Positions 17,437 to 26,731 of a DNA stretch of 64,000 bases are shown piece after piece (the first letter of the stretch is position 1; each line of letters begins with the position of its first letter). The stretch lies in assembly GCA_017962145.1 (NCBI GenBank), contig JAGCVX010000016.1, positions 1 to 64,000 of the forward strand, in the 5' to 3' direction. This stretch comes from Clostridiales bacterium. GTDB lineage: Bacteria > Bacillota > Clostridia > Saccharofermentanales > Saccharofermentanaceae. The translations under genes and the position numbers were made by a program. The notes below the pieces were generated by a model. That model was not told the origin of the DNA, did no database searches, and saw only the letters and a list, made by a program, of their open reading frames with translations.

Positions 17437-17577
17437 CAATTTCAAAATAGGCTCCCCTATCTTTCAACAATCCTCCCCCTTGAGATATGCTTTCGCGCGA
17501 ATTGGCAGTTTTTCGGCCGGCGGAGTTGGTGATAGAATATAGAACATAGTTAGTAGATTCATCTGGAGGGAAGGCAA

Positions 17578-17739
17578 ATGTCAGACGATAATAGGAAGAA
17601 AAGGATAATCATGATCGTTGTCTGCGTGTTTGTTGGTGGTATGCTCCTTTGGGATATTGCGGACACACTTTCCGGTGGAAGTCACATCGTTCGCCGTGCT
17701 ATCCTGGCAGTGTTCAATCTTATCTTTAGATTGTTGTGA
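17578..17739 (+). CDS. Small membrane protein, 53 aa
   Basis: ATG 17578 is preceded by a good site, GGAGGG, at 8 nt. The peptide has a basic start (MSDDNRKKRI), one hydrophobic helix (IMIVVCVFVGGMLLW), a short polar turn and a second hydrophobic tail (AILAVFNLIFRLL). Too short for homology to be judged by eye. Convergent with the histidine kinase gene, 28 bp apart. Translation is likely from the ribosome site; the role is unknown. Confidence 0.5.
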   Translation: MSDDNRKKRIIMIVVCVFVGGMLLWDIADTLSGGSHIVRRAILAVFNLIFRLL

Positions 17740-17767
17740 TTCATTTCCCGGTGCGTAAATAAATTAC

Positions 17768-19021
17768 TTACGCTTTTCTTACGACTACGGTGATGGCAAA
17801 TGCACCGTAGTTTTCTTTTGCGTCTGCGCCTTCGGAGGCGGGGATGCACTTTGCAAAGATCTCTCCGTCCATCATGCGCATGAGAGTTCTTGCGATATAA
17901 AGACCCAGGCCGGATCCGTTTACAGTCTTGGAATTACTTCCGCGGTAAAAGGATTCAAACAGGTGGGGGATCTCGTCTTCGGTGATGGAACATCCGCTGT
18001 TTGTGATCGTGATCAGACGGCAGTCTTCCTCGTCAGAAAACTCCATCTTCACCCAGCGACCGTCGCCGTACTTGATCGCATTTTCCAGGATATTCTGCAG
18101 CACTTCTTCCAGACGCGCTTCGTCGCAGGAAAGAAGTACATTTGTATATTCAGAGATCGTAAATTCAGTACGAAGGGAAGAGAACTTTTCGCGATACAGT
18201 ACCTCGATACGCTTCATGATCTCGGACTGGTAGACCTCGGAAAGCGTCACTTCCAGATTCAGGAAATCTTCCTTGGAAGCGGTCACGATATCGGACACAT
18301 ACTTTTCGATCTCGGTCGCGTTATGGGAGATTCCACAGATCGCTTCGTGGCGTTTTTCTTCTGTATCGTAGAGATTCTCATCGAGCGCTTTGGCGTAGAG
18401 TTTGATGGCCGATAGCGGCGTCTTGATGTCGTGGGAAAGAGAAAGGATCAGGGTCTTCTTGTCTTTCTGAAGCGCCAGTTCGCGCTCCTTATTTGATTCC
18501 AGATTGTCGCGCAGCATGTTGATGCCCCAGAGGAACTTGCCGAAGAATTTACTCTTTTCTTCCTGAAGCGGTGCATTGAGATTACCGCGTGCGAGCTCGA
18601 CAGAAAGGGTCGTCATCTTGTTGAACGGGCGCAGGACACGGCGGCCGATGTAGATCAGGATGGCGGCAGACGCGACGAGGGAAAGGACCATGCCGATGTT
18701 CATGTAAAGAAGCGGGCGCAGGTCCGCGCGGGCCTGGTACTCGAAGCGGTAAAGCGTGCCGTCGATCTCTTCGACGGTGTAGTCAGAATTCACGACGGCC
18801 TTCGGGTCGAAAGGCGAGATACGCTTGATGGATTTGTAATTGCCTGCGGCCTGCTGCGGGGACATGCCGGTTTCCATATCGCCGACGGCGCGGGAGATGT
18901 CGACGCGGTACTGTTTTCCGGCGTCCTTTCGGAGCGAACCCAGCATGAAGAAATTGCATGCGGCAAGAAGCAGAAGCTCGACGAAGAGTATGGCACAGGT
19001 GATCCGCCAGTATTTACTCAT
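17768..19021 (-). CDS. Sensor histidine kinase
   Basis: 417 aa. First helix about residues 7-28, an extracytoplasmic sensor loop of about 85 residues, a second helix (about 107-130), HAMP, then a HisKA domain with phospho-accepting His in LSLSHDIKTPLSAIKLYAKAL. HATPase_c has N-box ENAIKYGDG and G-box GSGLGLYIARTLM. ATG 19021 overlaps the response-regulator stop by 8 bp (ATGAGTAA). The longer in-frame extension would lie wholly inside that gene and is rejected. The signal is unknown. Confidence 0.92.
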   Translation of the reverse strand: MSKYWRITCAILFVELLLLAACNFFMLGSLRKDAGKQYRVDISRAVGDMETGMSPQQAAGNYKSIKRISPFDPKAVVNSDYTVEEIDGTLYRFEYQARADLRPLLYMNIGMVLSLVASAAILIYIGRRVLRPFNKMTTLSVELARGNLNAPLQEEKSKFFGKFLWGINMLRDNLESNKERELALQKDKKTLILSLSHDIKTPLSAIKLYAKALDENLYDTEEKRHEAICGISHNATEIEKYVSDIVTASKEDFLNLEVTLSEVYQSEIMKRIEVLYREKFSSLRTEFTISEYTNVLLSCDEARLEEVLQNILENAIKYGDGRWVKMEFSDEEDCRLITITNSGCSITEDEIPHLFESFYRGSNSKTVNGSGLGLYIARTLMRMMDGEIFAKCIPASEGADAKENYGAFAITVVVRKA

Positions 19022-19676
19022 AGCGGTACCCCGTACCCCACACCGTGATGATGTGTTCCGGCTTCTTCGGATCTTCCTCGATCTTTTCACGGAGCCACTT
19101 GATGTGCACGGTCAGCGTCTGAATCTCCGAGTCGCTGTCGGATCCCCAGATCGTATTGAAAAGATATTCTTTGCGAAGCGTCGTGCTCTTATTTTCGATG
19201 AGCAAAAGAAGAAGCGCGAATTCTTTTTCCGTGACGTCGACCGGGCGGTCACCGACCATCAGGGTACGGTGTACGGTATTGAGCCGGAGGTTGCCGTCGA
19301 CGACTTCCTCGATGGCGTATTTACGCTTGAAAATGCCACGGATCTTGGCAAGCAGGATATCGATGTCATAGGGCTTTTCGATATAGTCGTCGGCACCTAG
19401 AGAAAGACCTTCGAGCTTGCTCTCTTTATCGCCGCGTGCGCTGGCGATGATGATGTGGGTATTCGACGACTCGCGGATCTTGCTGCATACGGAAAAACCA
19501 TCGATGCCCGGCAGCATGATGTCCAGCACCACCAGTTTCGCCCCGTACTTTTCGAAAAGCTCTAAAGCCCGCTCTCCGGTAGGCGCGATGGCGACGGTAT
19601 AGTTTTCTTTCTTCAGAAAATCCGAAAGGAGATTTCCGATCTCCTGGTTGTCTTCGCAGATAATAATGTCCGGCAT
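19014..19676 (-). CDS. OmpR/PhoB-family response regulator
   Basis: 220 aa. The receiver domain has acidic pair ED at residues 8-9, phospho-Asp in LVVLDIMLPG, Thr/Ser switch IIIASARG and Lys in EKPYDID. The C-terminal winged helix is typical (TLTVHIKWLREKIEEDP, VWGTGYRYE). AGGGG lies 7 nt before ATG 19676. First gene of the two-component operon; a -10 TATAAT lies at 19735-19730 on the minus strand. Confidence 0.95.
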   Translation of the reverse strand: MPDIIICEDNQEIGNLLSDFLKKENYTVAIAPTGERALELFEKYGAKLVVLDIMLPGIDGFSVCSKIRESSNTHIIIASARGDKESKLEGLSLGADDYIEKPYDIDILLAKIRGIFKRKYAIEEVVDGNLRLNTVHRTLMVGDRPVDVTEKEFALLLLLIENKSTTLRKEYLFNTIWGSDSDSEIQTLTVHIKWLREKIEEDPKKPEHIITVWGTGYRYE

Positions 19677-19814
19677 AGTAACCCCTAACAAAAAGTGCAT
19701 TTCAAGAAAATGCGGATCGATCTTTCTTCATTATATCACGCGCATGGGGCACTTCGCCTTTATTTGCAACCGGCGATGCAAATATGAAGTGGTAATGCGC
19801 ACGGGATGCCCTTG

Positions 19815-19843
19815 TTGTCAGCATGCCTTAAAATTAGTATATT
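19815..19843 (+). promoter_or_regulatory. Promoter of the zinc-ribbon membrane protein gene
   Basis: TTGTCA (19815-19820), 17-bp spacer, TATATT (19838-19843), 20 bp before the GTG start codon. Divergent from the two-component operon. Confidence 0.6.
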
Positions 19844-19863
19844 TACATAAGGAGGAAACGAAC

Positions 19864-20760
19864 GTGAAAGAATTTGTTTCAAACATGAAAAAGCATACAT
19901 GCCCGACCTGCGCCGGACAGCTGATCATCAATCAGGAGCGTCAGATGTACGAGTGCCCGTTCTGCGGCGTGACCTTTGATTACGAGTATTTCCGCGAGGA
20001 CGACGTACTTGCGCGCGCGGATCGTTTCCTTAAGCGCGGGGAGTGGGGCGCCGCGGCGGATGCCTTTGACTTCATGCTCGCAAAAGAGCCTCACAATTTC
20101 GTTGCCCTTCGCGGCAAGATCCTCGCCGTTTCCCGCATGCATACGCTCGCGGACATGGCCAACCTGAAGTATCAGGAGAAGGTCAATCTCCTGCGCGTCA
20201 TGCCCTTTATCGAGAACGCGATCGAGAATTCGGAAGGCGAGAAGAAGGCCTATTTCGAGAAGGTCAAGAAGCTCTACGAGTCCGCAGAGGAATATAAGAA
20301 AGAGAAGGGACTGGCCGAGAAGTCCGGCCTGATCAAAAGAAGACAAGACGTACGCATCTCTTCGGAGAAGAATTCGTCGGCAAATGCACTGTTCCGGATC
20401 TTCCCGGCTCTGTTTGTCGTCGCATATTTCCTTCTGTTTTTCGTCGCGGCATTTTTCGATCGAAAGGGAAGCATCAGAAAGCCGGACGGATCAAACGACA
20501 TCCTTCTGATCCTGATCGGCCTGATCGGCCTGATGGTCGTGATCTTTGTCGGCGTCCTGGTCGGCGGACTGGTCAACTATATCCGTGTCCGCCTGCAAAG
20601 CAGAAAGAATATCGCGGAGGCCGAGAAAGTGCTTCAGGAAGAAACGGAAGTCTGTGACGAGCATACCGAGAAGATGGAAAGCGCGCAGAAGCAGGTTTCG
20701 ACACTGTTCTACGAGCTTCGAAAAATCGAGAGAGGGCTGCTGCATCCGGCTCAGGCATAA
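19864..20760 (+). CDS. Zinc-ribbon protein with two membrane helices
   Basis: 298 aa, starting at GTG 19864, which has AAGGAGG at 6-7 nt. A longer open frame runs upstream through the promoter and is rejected. The N-terminal ribbon has CPTC...CPFC (residues 14-17 and 35-38). A helical, TPR-like region is followed by two adjacent membrane helices (about 180-200 and 217-240) and a C-terminal coiled coil. Monocistronic. No named family is recognised. Confidence 0.75.
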   Translation: MKEFVSNMKKHTCPTCAGQLIINQERQMYECPFCGVTFDYEYFREDDVLARADRFLKRGEWGAAADAFDFMLAKEPHNFVALRGKILAVSRMHTLADMANLKYQEKVNLLRVMPFIENAIENSEGEKKAYFEKVKKLYESAEEYKKEKGLAEKSGLIKRRQDVRISSEKNSSANALFRIFPALFVVAYFLLFFVAAFFDRKGSIRKPDGSNDILLILIGLIGLMVVIFVGVLVGGLVNYIRVRLQSRKNIAEAEKVLQEETEVCDEHTEKMESAQKQVSTLFYELRKIERGLLHPAQA

Positions 20761-20799
20761 GCTCGAAAAAGATGTCGATATGCATCGCGCGAAGTGTGG

Positions 20800-20811
20800 T
20801 ATACTTGTATG
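20800..20811 (+). promoter_or_regulatory. Candidate glucuronate-regulon operator before GH115
   Basis: TATACTTGTATG resembles the CATACTAGTATG operator of the glucuronate locus (9 of 12 positions). The first six bases also read as a -10 box (TATACT). It lies 70 bp before the GH115 start codon. A repressor here would cover the promoter. Confidence 0.5.
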
Positions 20812-20881
20812 GAAGATAATCTTTCCGCCATCTTATGTAGCTGAACAGCTCTGAAAACGGCGGGTTTTCTGGAGGTCCGAT

Positions 20882-23824
20882 ATGAGTTTTGAATTATCGA
20901 CGAAGACGATCAAGGCGGGAAGTACAGCCATCTTATACGATGCAGACGCCCTTTCGGGTGTAAAGAAGATCGCACAGAAAGTCGCATCGGATATCGGTGC
21001 GGTGTTCGGCGCCGTTCCGGAAACACTTGAGATCAAAACTCTTACGAAGACACGTGCAAAGAAGATCACATATCCGATCCTGATCGGTACCGTCGGTGTC
21101 GGCGGGAAGAATTCCTGTCTGGACACTCTTTCAAAGGCGGCCCTTATCGATCTTTCCACCATCACGGGAAAGCGCGAAGTGTACCTTCAGAAAGTCATCA
21201 GGACACTTCCGGCGGGAGTGTTTCTGCCACAGGATAGTACCGCGCTGGTGATCGCGGGATCGGACAAGCGTGGCACCGTGTACGGACTCTTTGCTCTTTC
21301 GGAGAAACTGGGGGTTTCGCCCTTCATCGACTGGCTCGATGTAAAGCCGGAAAAGAAAAGTACATTTACACTGAAAGATACATATACGTTCATCTCGAAG
21401 GAGCCGTCGGTACGGTTCCGCGGATTCTTCATCAACGACGAATGGCCGGCTTTCGGCAACTACTGCAACAAGCGATTCGGCGGGTTCAATGCCAAGTGCT
21501 ATGAACACGTTTTCGAACTGCTTTTGCGTTTGAAGGGTAACTACATGTGGCCGGCGATGTGGTCGGCGATCTTCCCGAACGACGGACCGGGACTGGCCAG
21601 CGCGGAACTGGCAGACGAACTGGGCGTCGTGATGGGCATGTCGCACCACGAACCCTGCCTGCGTCAGGGTGAAGAGTACCGCTACCTTCGCGGACCGAAA
21701 TCCATCTACGGCGATGCGTGGAATTTCCTTTCCAATGAGAAGGGCATCACGAAGTTCTGGGAAGACGGATTAAAGCGAAGCGGCAAGTTTGAAAACGTCA
21801 TCACGGTCGGTATGCGCGGCGAAGCGGATACGGCCATCATGGGCAAAGACGCGACGCTGAAAGATAACATCGATCTTCTTCGTAAGGTCCTGAAAACGCA
21901 GAACAAGCTCATCAAGAAATATGTGAATCCGAACCTCGATGAGGTGCCGCGTATGCTCGCGCTCTATAAAGAAGTCGAGCCGTATTTCTACGGAGATGAG
22001 AAGACGCCGGGACTCATGGACGATCCGGAGCTGGAGGGCGTGACCCTGATGCTCTGTGATGATAACTACGGAAACCTGCGTACGGTTCCGACCCCGCATA
22101 TGCGCAAGCATAAGGGCGGATACGGCATGTACTATCACTTCGATTATCACGGCTTCCCGATCTCCTTTGAGTGGTTCAACACGACCCATCTTTCGAAGGT
22201 GTGGGAGCAGATGACGATGGCCTATGACTTCGACATCCGCGATCTCTGGATCGTAAACGTCGGCGACATCTTCAGTAACGAATATCCGCTGGCGTATTTC
22301 CTGGATCTGGCCTACGACTTTGACCGCTGGGGAACAAGCAACAAAAACAGCGCCCACGAATACACGAAATACTTCGTCGAAAAACACATGGGACAGGTTC
22401 TTTCTTCCGCGCAGAAGAAAAAGACCGAAGCCCTGCTTTTGGGATATACACGCATCACGCACGCACGCCGTACCGAGGCCATGAACGACTCGGTCTACGC
22501 GCCATTTGCATACGAAGAAACAGACAAGGTTCTTGAAAAGACCGCATCACTCATGAAGGACACGCAGCGCCTTTATGACGGTCTTTCGGGAAATGCTTCC
22601 TACCGTTTTTACGAGATCGTGTACCTGCCTCTGATGGCAAACCTGAATGTACAGAAGATGTGGCTTCTGACCACACTGAATCACGCTTACGCGAAGATCG
22701 GAAGCACCTACGCACTTTCGCTTGCGGACGAAATAGACGCATGTCTTGAAAAAGATAAGGAGCTCGTAAATGAGCTTCACAAGATCCATGGCGGCATGTG
22801 GTATGGCATGGGCCTTTCGGAGCATATCGGATTTAAGAACTGGTGCGAAGAAGGCTGCGAGTATCCGGTGATCCACACCTTCGCTCCGGCAAATAAAGAC
22901 CGCATCATCGTCACGATCCCGGGTACCGACCAATTCTCCGAGGGTGGTTTCTGGACGCGAAAAGAACTGACGCTTCCGAATTTCCTGGATCCGCGCCTTG
23001 ATTGCGCGCAGATCGAGCTGACCACAGCATGCGCAAAGAACGTTGCATTTGAAGTAGCGTGCGATGCGTCTTACCTGACGGTTTCCGAAGAAAAGGGAAA
23101 CGTCCGTGCATTTGAAAGAAAGAGGATCGTCGTCAAACTCGATCGGACTCAGCTTCCGAAAAAGAGCGCCACACCGATCGAAGCCAAGATCACCGTCCGC
23201 ATGAAGGACGGTTTTGTGGCGATCCGCGTGCCGGTGAAAAAGGCGTCGGATTTTGATACGAAAAAGGCGGCGCCGAATACATTTTTCTGGTGCGGGGACG
23301 TGCTGAACTTTATCGCGATCGACGCAGTGCATTTCAGTAATAAAGCGGCCGGGACCAAGGGTGATTTCGAAGTGATCGCAGACTATAACCGTGGTTTGGA
23401 TGCACTCAAAGCGTATCCGCAGGACATCGTATTTACAGGCAGAAAAGATGCGCCGACGCTCTCTTATGACGTCGTTCTTCCGAAGGCAGGAAGCTACACG
23501 CTGCGCCTTCTGACGAACCCCGGAAATCCGTCGATCCGAATCCCGGAACTTTTCGTCGGAGTTTCGGCCAACGGCGGCAAGATGAAGAGAATCAACACGA
23601 TCCGTGAAGGCTTCGCAGTAGGTGACGGCAACGCGCTCTGGAGCGCAGGTGTGCTGGATAACTTACGGACCACAGAAGTGACACTGGCGCTTCAGGCCGG
23701 AAAAAATACGATCGACATCACGGCCTTAAGCCCCAACTTCGTCTTAACGAAACTGGTGCTTTTCGAAGAAAGAAACAAGCCTTTGGATTCGTATCTCGGA
23801 CCAACCGAGACCTATCACGTTTAA
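20882..23824 (+). CDS. GH115 family xylan alpha-glucuronidase
   Basis: 980 aa. It removes (4-O-methyl)glucuronate side groups from xylan or its oligomers. The N-terminal domain (about 1-170) is followed by the catalytic barrel with RFRGFFINDEWPAFGNYC, RLKGNYMWPAMWSAIFPND and GMSHHEPCLRQGEEY; these aromatic and acidic clusters are diagnostic of GH115. A helical domain and a C-terminal beta domain complete the usual length. There is no signal peptide, so the enzyme is cytoplasmic and must act on imported oligosaccharides. GGAGG lies 7 nt before ATG 20882. It stands apart from the uxu genes but has a similar operator. Confidence 0.9.
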   Translation: MSFELSTKTIKAGSTAILYDADALSGVKKIAQKVASDIGAVFGAVPETLEIKTLTKTRAKKITYPILIGTVGVGGKNSCLDTLSKAALIDLSTITGKREVYLQKVIRTLPAGVFLPQDSTALVIAGSDKRGTVYGLFALSEKLGVSPFIDWLDVKPEKKSTFTLKDTYTFISKEPSVRFRGFFINDEWPAFGNYCNKRFGGFNAKCYEHVFELLLRLKGNYMWPAMWSAIFPNDGPGLASAELADELGVVMGMSHHEPCLRQGEEYRYLRGPKSIYGDAWNFLSNEKGITKFWEDGLKRSGKFENVITVGMRGEADTAIMGKDATLKDNIDLLRKVLKTQNKLIKKYVNPNLDEVPRMLALYKEVEPYFYGDEKTPGLMDDPELEGVTLMLCDDNYGNLRTVPTPHMRKHKGGYGMYYHFDYHGFPISFEWFNTTHLSKVWEQMTMAYDFDIRDLWIVNVGDIFSNEYPLAYFLDLAYDFDRWGTSNKNSAHEYTKYFVEKHMGQVLSSAQKKKTEALLLGYTRITHARRTEAMNDSVYAPFAYEETDKVLEKTASLMKDTQRLYDGLSGNASYRFYEIVYLPLMANLNVQKMWLLTTLNHAYAKIGSTYALSLADEIDACLEKDKELVNELHKIHGGMWYGMGLSEHIGFKNWCEEGCEYPVIHTFAPANKDRIIVTIPGTDQFSEGGFWTRKELTLPNFLDPRLDCAQIELTTACAKNVAFEVACDASYLTVSEEKGNVRAFERKRIVVKLDRTQLPKKSATPIEAKITVRMKDGFVAIRVPVKKASDFDTKKAAPNTFFWCGDVLNFIAIDAVHFSNKAAGTKGDFEVIADYNRGLDALKAYPQDIVFTGRKDAPTLSYDVVLPKAGSYTLRLLTNPGNPSIRIPELFVGVSANGGKMKRINTIREGFAVGDGNALWSAGVLDNLRTTEVTLALQAGKNTIDITALSPNFVLTKLVLFEERNKPLDSYLGPTETYHV

Positions 23825-24459
23825 ATCTCTCGGGAGTCCAGTTCAACGAGGACGTTCTTGGCATATTCTATCTTTTCGTCATCGGCTTTCCCGTCGGAAA
23901 GAAGGCGGAAGATGTAGTCGATCTGCGCGGGGTAGGACTGGAAGATCACGCCATTATATTCCAAGTGATAAAGATCACCGAACTGCGGTGCACCAAGATC
24001 TTCTGCATCGAGCCTGCCATTTTCAAACGCGACGACATCGTGAATACCCGAGTGATCGGCAAAGACCATGGCGAAATACGTATAGTCCTCGTCCTGGCGC
24101 AGGAAGATCAGATCCAGCGTGGTGGAAATGCTGATCGCCATGACTTTGTTTCCGTCGTTTGGCAGAATTGAGGCATAGAGGAAATGCTCCCCGTTATCCC
24201 AGAGTTTCATGACGCCCCAACCAGTAAGATACGGTATTTCCTTATCTGGTTCGCCCCAAGCTTTCCGGAGCTCTTCGTAAGTGAAGCCGTCCTCTTCCGG
24301 AGTATATTGTGGTTGGCTCTGGCAGATTTTGGAGACTTCTTTTTTGGAGGGAACGTTACTTTTCTTTTTGCAAGCAGAAAATGCACTTCCCGCGGAAAGC
24401 ACCATCATGCACGCAAGGGCCTTCGCCAACGCGGCTTTTGCAGAAACATGCATTTTCAT
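23821..24459 (-). CDS. Lipoprotein, paralogue A (ECF operon)
   Basis: 212 aa. Lipoprotein signal with lipobox SAFSAC, Cys at about residue 29. The mature part has FTYEELRKAWGEPD, which resembles the SmpA/OmlA-like 'AWGEP' motif of small surface lipoproteins. AGGAGGT lies 7 nt before ATG 24459. Last gene of the sigma/anti-sigma operon; its end overlaps the GH115 stop by 4 bp, convergently. The signal peptide closely matches the upstream paralogue while the mature part has diverged. The function is unknown. Confidence 0.75.
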   Translation of the reverse strand: MKMHVSAKAALAKALACMMVLSAGSAFSACKKKSNVPSKKEVSKICQSQPQYTPEEDGFTYEELRKAWGEPDKEIPYLTGWGVMKLWDNGEHFLYASILPNDGNKVMAISISTTLDLIFLRQDEDYTYFAMVFADHSGIHDVVAFENGRLDAEDLGAPQFGDLYHLEYNGVIFQSYPAQIDYIFRLLSDGKADDEKIEYAKNVLVELDSREI

Positions 24460-24481
24460 AAAGCGCACCTCCTTGCTCCGG

Positions 24482-25123
24482 TTATTCTTCCAGATCCGTA
24501 AATCTCTCACGGATATCCTGCGCATGTGTTTCGATCGCAGCCATCTCGGAATCCGGAACTTTGCCGATGATCTTGGCGGAGTATGGTTCAGAGATCTGTG
24601 CAGGATAGGTCTCCATGAACCATCCGTCAAACTCGATCCGAAGGATCGTTCCGGGTTCGATCTTGGAAAGATCTTCTTCGGAAAGCCAGGAGTCGGAAAG
24701 TCCGATACAGCTCGTCGTATCCGTCACGTCGTCGTCTCTCGTACTTACGTAGATCACTTCGGAGTAGGAAAAAAGCACCACGAGATCCTGCGTGAAAGAC
24801 GCATACATCGACTCGATCTTTTCCGGGTCATCGGCACTGAAATCCACGACGATGTATTTGTCCCCACATTCCCAGACTGCGGTCGGAGAATCACTTCCAC
24901 CGATCGTTGGGTCGCCCCATGCTTTCAGGAGGTCCGAGCGCGTAAAGTCGAAATCTCTCATGCGGTGGCGATCCGGATCGTCCTCACTGGACTGTAGGAA
25001 TTTTTCCTTCGTCGGGACTTTCGGTTTTTGCGCGCATGCGGCAAATGCACTTCCCACAGATAGCACGATCACGCACGCCAGAACCTTCGCCCACGCGGCT
25101 TTCGCAGAAATACACATTTTCAT
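24482..25123 (-). CDS. Lipoprotein, paralogue B (ECF operon)
   Basis: 213 aa. Lipobox SAFAAC, with DFTRSDLLKAWGDPT matching the paralogue's AWGEP region. ATG 25123 is preceded by AGGAGGT. It is separated from paralogue A by 22 bp and from the anti-sigma gene by 39 bp. A duplicate gene with a well-kept signal peptide and a divergent exported domain. It is probably a sensor or a product of the envelope response run by the sigma factor. Confidence 0.75.
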   Translation of the reverse strand: MKMCISAKAAWAKVLACVIVLSVGSAFAACAQKPKVPTKEKFLQSSEDDPDRHRMRDFDFTRSDLLKAWGDPTIGGSDSPTAVWECGDKYIVVDFSADDPEKIESMYASFTQDLVVLFSYSEVIYVSTRDDDVTDTTSCIGLSDSWLSEEDLSKIEPGTILRIEFDGWFMETYPAQISEPYSAKIIGKVPDSEMAAIETHAQDIRERFTDLEE

Positions 25124-25162
25124 ATCGCACACCTCCTTTTTACTCCGCTCTTTTTCAGAGTA

Positions 25163-26047
25163 TCAGCTCACCACGATGTACGTAGCCGGTTCGTAGAAGA
25201 AGTATGTCCAGGGATCCTCGATGCCTTGTTTTTCGAAAAACTGCATCACATTATCCCTGTCAGACGTGCATGGCGTAATGATCGATCCGTCCGGTGCGAT
25301 GACGATCTCGATATCCTGGAGATTCATAAACAGGATCTGCTCTCCCTCGTGCAACTTCAAGAACGAATCGAGATAATCGAATCGTGTTCCGCCGACAAGC
25401 AGTACATAATCGACTTTTCTATTCGTTTTTGTAAACTCTATTGATCCGATCAGAACCGTGCCGTCATAAAGCAGATACTCTCTGACATTCTGCTTATACA
25501 TCAGACTCTCTCCTTCGACGCCGTCAAAGGAGATATGTCCGTAGCCGTGCTCGGCCATCCGAAGATCCGTCGTATATCTTCCAAGTTCCACAATTAAGTC
25601 ATGGATAAGCTGGAAATCCTCCTCAAAGCATGCTTTCGCTTCCTCGTCGGAAATAGGTTCGCCGAAGAGCACGACTTCACGGTTGGAAGGAATCTGCAGA
25701 GCGGCCCAGAGGATCGGAGGGTACGTAGACGTTTCCTCTTTACCTGTCTCTTCTATCGTCACCGCCACGGTCGGTTCGATCAGCTCGCTGGGCTGTATAG
25801 AGACATTCGCCTTTTGAGATCCGGAAATGAAGATCTTCCAGAACCCGAATGTGATCAGCGCAACTGCGGCGATACCGGCGGCAATCGGGAGAACTGTTTT
25901 TACGATCGGACGGATCCTGCGCGGCGCGGATTCAGAAGAAGCGGCTTTTGCGACAGGACGCTCGTCTTCGTCCGAACTATATCCCGCTTCCAGGATATAC
26001 ATATCGTCGATATCCCCGAGCATGTCGAAAAATTCCAAGTTGTTCAT
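25163..26047 (-). CDS. Membrane anti-sigma factor-like protein
   Basis: 294 aa. A 45-residue cytoplasmic segment is followed by one membrane helix (about 47-72) and an external domain of about 220 residues. This is the layout of ECF anti-sigma factors. The start overlaps the sigma stop (ATGA), the usual coupling of such pairs. The N-terminus does not show a clear zinc-binding ZAS motif (no HxxxCxxC), so assignment rests on position and topology. Confidence 0.65.
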   Translation of the reverse strand: MNNLEFFDMLGDIDDMYILEAGYSSDEDERPVAKAASSESAPRRIRPIVKTVLPIAAGIAAVALITFGFWKIFISGSQKANVSIQPSELIEPTVAVTIEETGKEETSTYPPILWAALQIPSNREVVLFGEPISDEEAKACFEEDFQLIHDLIVELGRYTTDLRMAEHGYGHISFDGVEGESLMYKQNVREYLLYDGTVLIGSIEFTKTNRKVDYVLLVGGTRFDYLDSFLKLHEGEQILFMNLQDIEIVIAPDGSIITPCTSDRDNVMQFFEKQGIEDPWTYFFYEPATYIVVS

Positions 26048-26604
26048 GAGACCAGTCCTCCTTCCTGAAGTTTTTCACGCAGCTGGGTTCTCAGCCTGTT
26101 GAGTGTCACAGAAACATTATTCTCAGTCATTTTCATCTGGTGGGCGATGTTTTTGACGCTGTCCGCATACCAAAAACGGCGGACAAATAGCTTTCTTTTT
26201 TCAGGAGTCAGTTCTGCGAGAAATGCACTGACCACGCGCATGATCTCTTTTTTGTAAAGATCGCTGTCCGCACTGTCGGATCCTGCGATCACTTCACTTA
26301 ATTCTTCGAGTACGAGCGGAAATTCTCCGCCGCCTCTTTTTTCAGCGTGGTTTTTCTTATACAGATTCAGTGCGAGATTTCTCGTGATGCGCCCGAGAAA
26401 CGGCGGGAGCACGGAGGGCTTTTTCGGCGGGATCGTATTCCAAAGAGAAAGATATGCGTCATTGACACACTCCTCCGAATCTTCGGGATTCCCCAGAATA
26501 TTGCGCGCGATCGTCATGCAGAAACGGCCGTACTTTTTCGCCACTTCCGAAATCGCTTTTTCACTCCTGTTCCAAAACAGTTGTACGATACTCACATCGT
26601 CCAT
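26044..26604 (-). CDS. ECF-type RNA polymerase sigma factor
   Basis: 186 aa. Sigma region 2 is ARNILGNPEDSEECVNDAYL with WNTIP. Region 4 is the C-terminal helix-turn-helix NIAHQMKMTENNVSVTLNRLR. ATG 26604 is chosen because GGAGGTG lies 7 nt upstream; a GTG nine bases earlier is inside that site. It heads an operon with an anti-sigma and two lipoproteins, so it probably reports on envelope or substrate state. A TTGTAA-17-TGTTAT promoter may lie just upstream, with an inverted repeat GGAAT/ATTCC around it. Confidence 0.92.
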   Translation of the reverse strand: MDDVSIVQLFWNRSEKAISEVAKKYGRFCMTIARNILGNPEDSEECVNDAYLSLWNTIPPKKPSVLPPFLGRITRNLALNLYKKNHAEKRGGGEFPLVLEELSEVIAGSDSADSDLYKKEIMRVVSAFLAELTPEKRKLFVRRFWYADSVKNIAHQMKMTENNVSVTLNRLRTQLREKLQEGGLVS

Positions 26605-26731
26605 CCGTTTCACCTCCTTTCACCATAATAACAGTTTTGGAGTTGGAATCTTACAAGATATTCCGAAAAAATTTTCCGAAATGGTAAAATGGTTTCAGAA
26701 GAACTTTGTTTTTCAGGGGAGGAGTGGGTCA

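Noticed and set aside
26384..26731. N-terminal extension of the acyltransferase
   Set aside because: The extension is antisense to the sigma factor gene and lacks family similarity. A strong ribosome site precedes ATG 26732.
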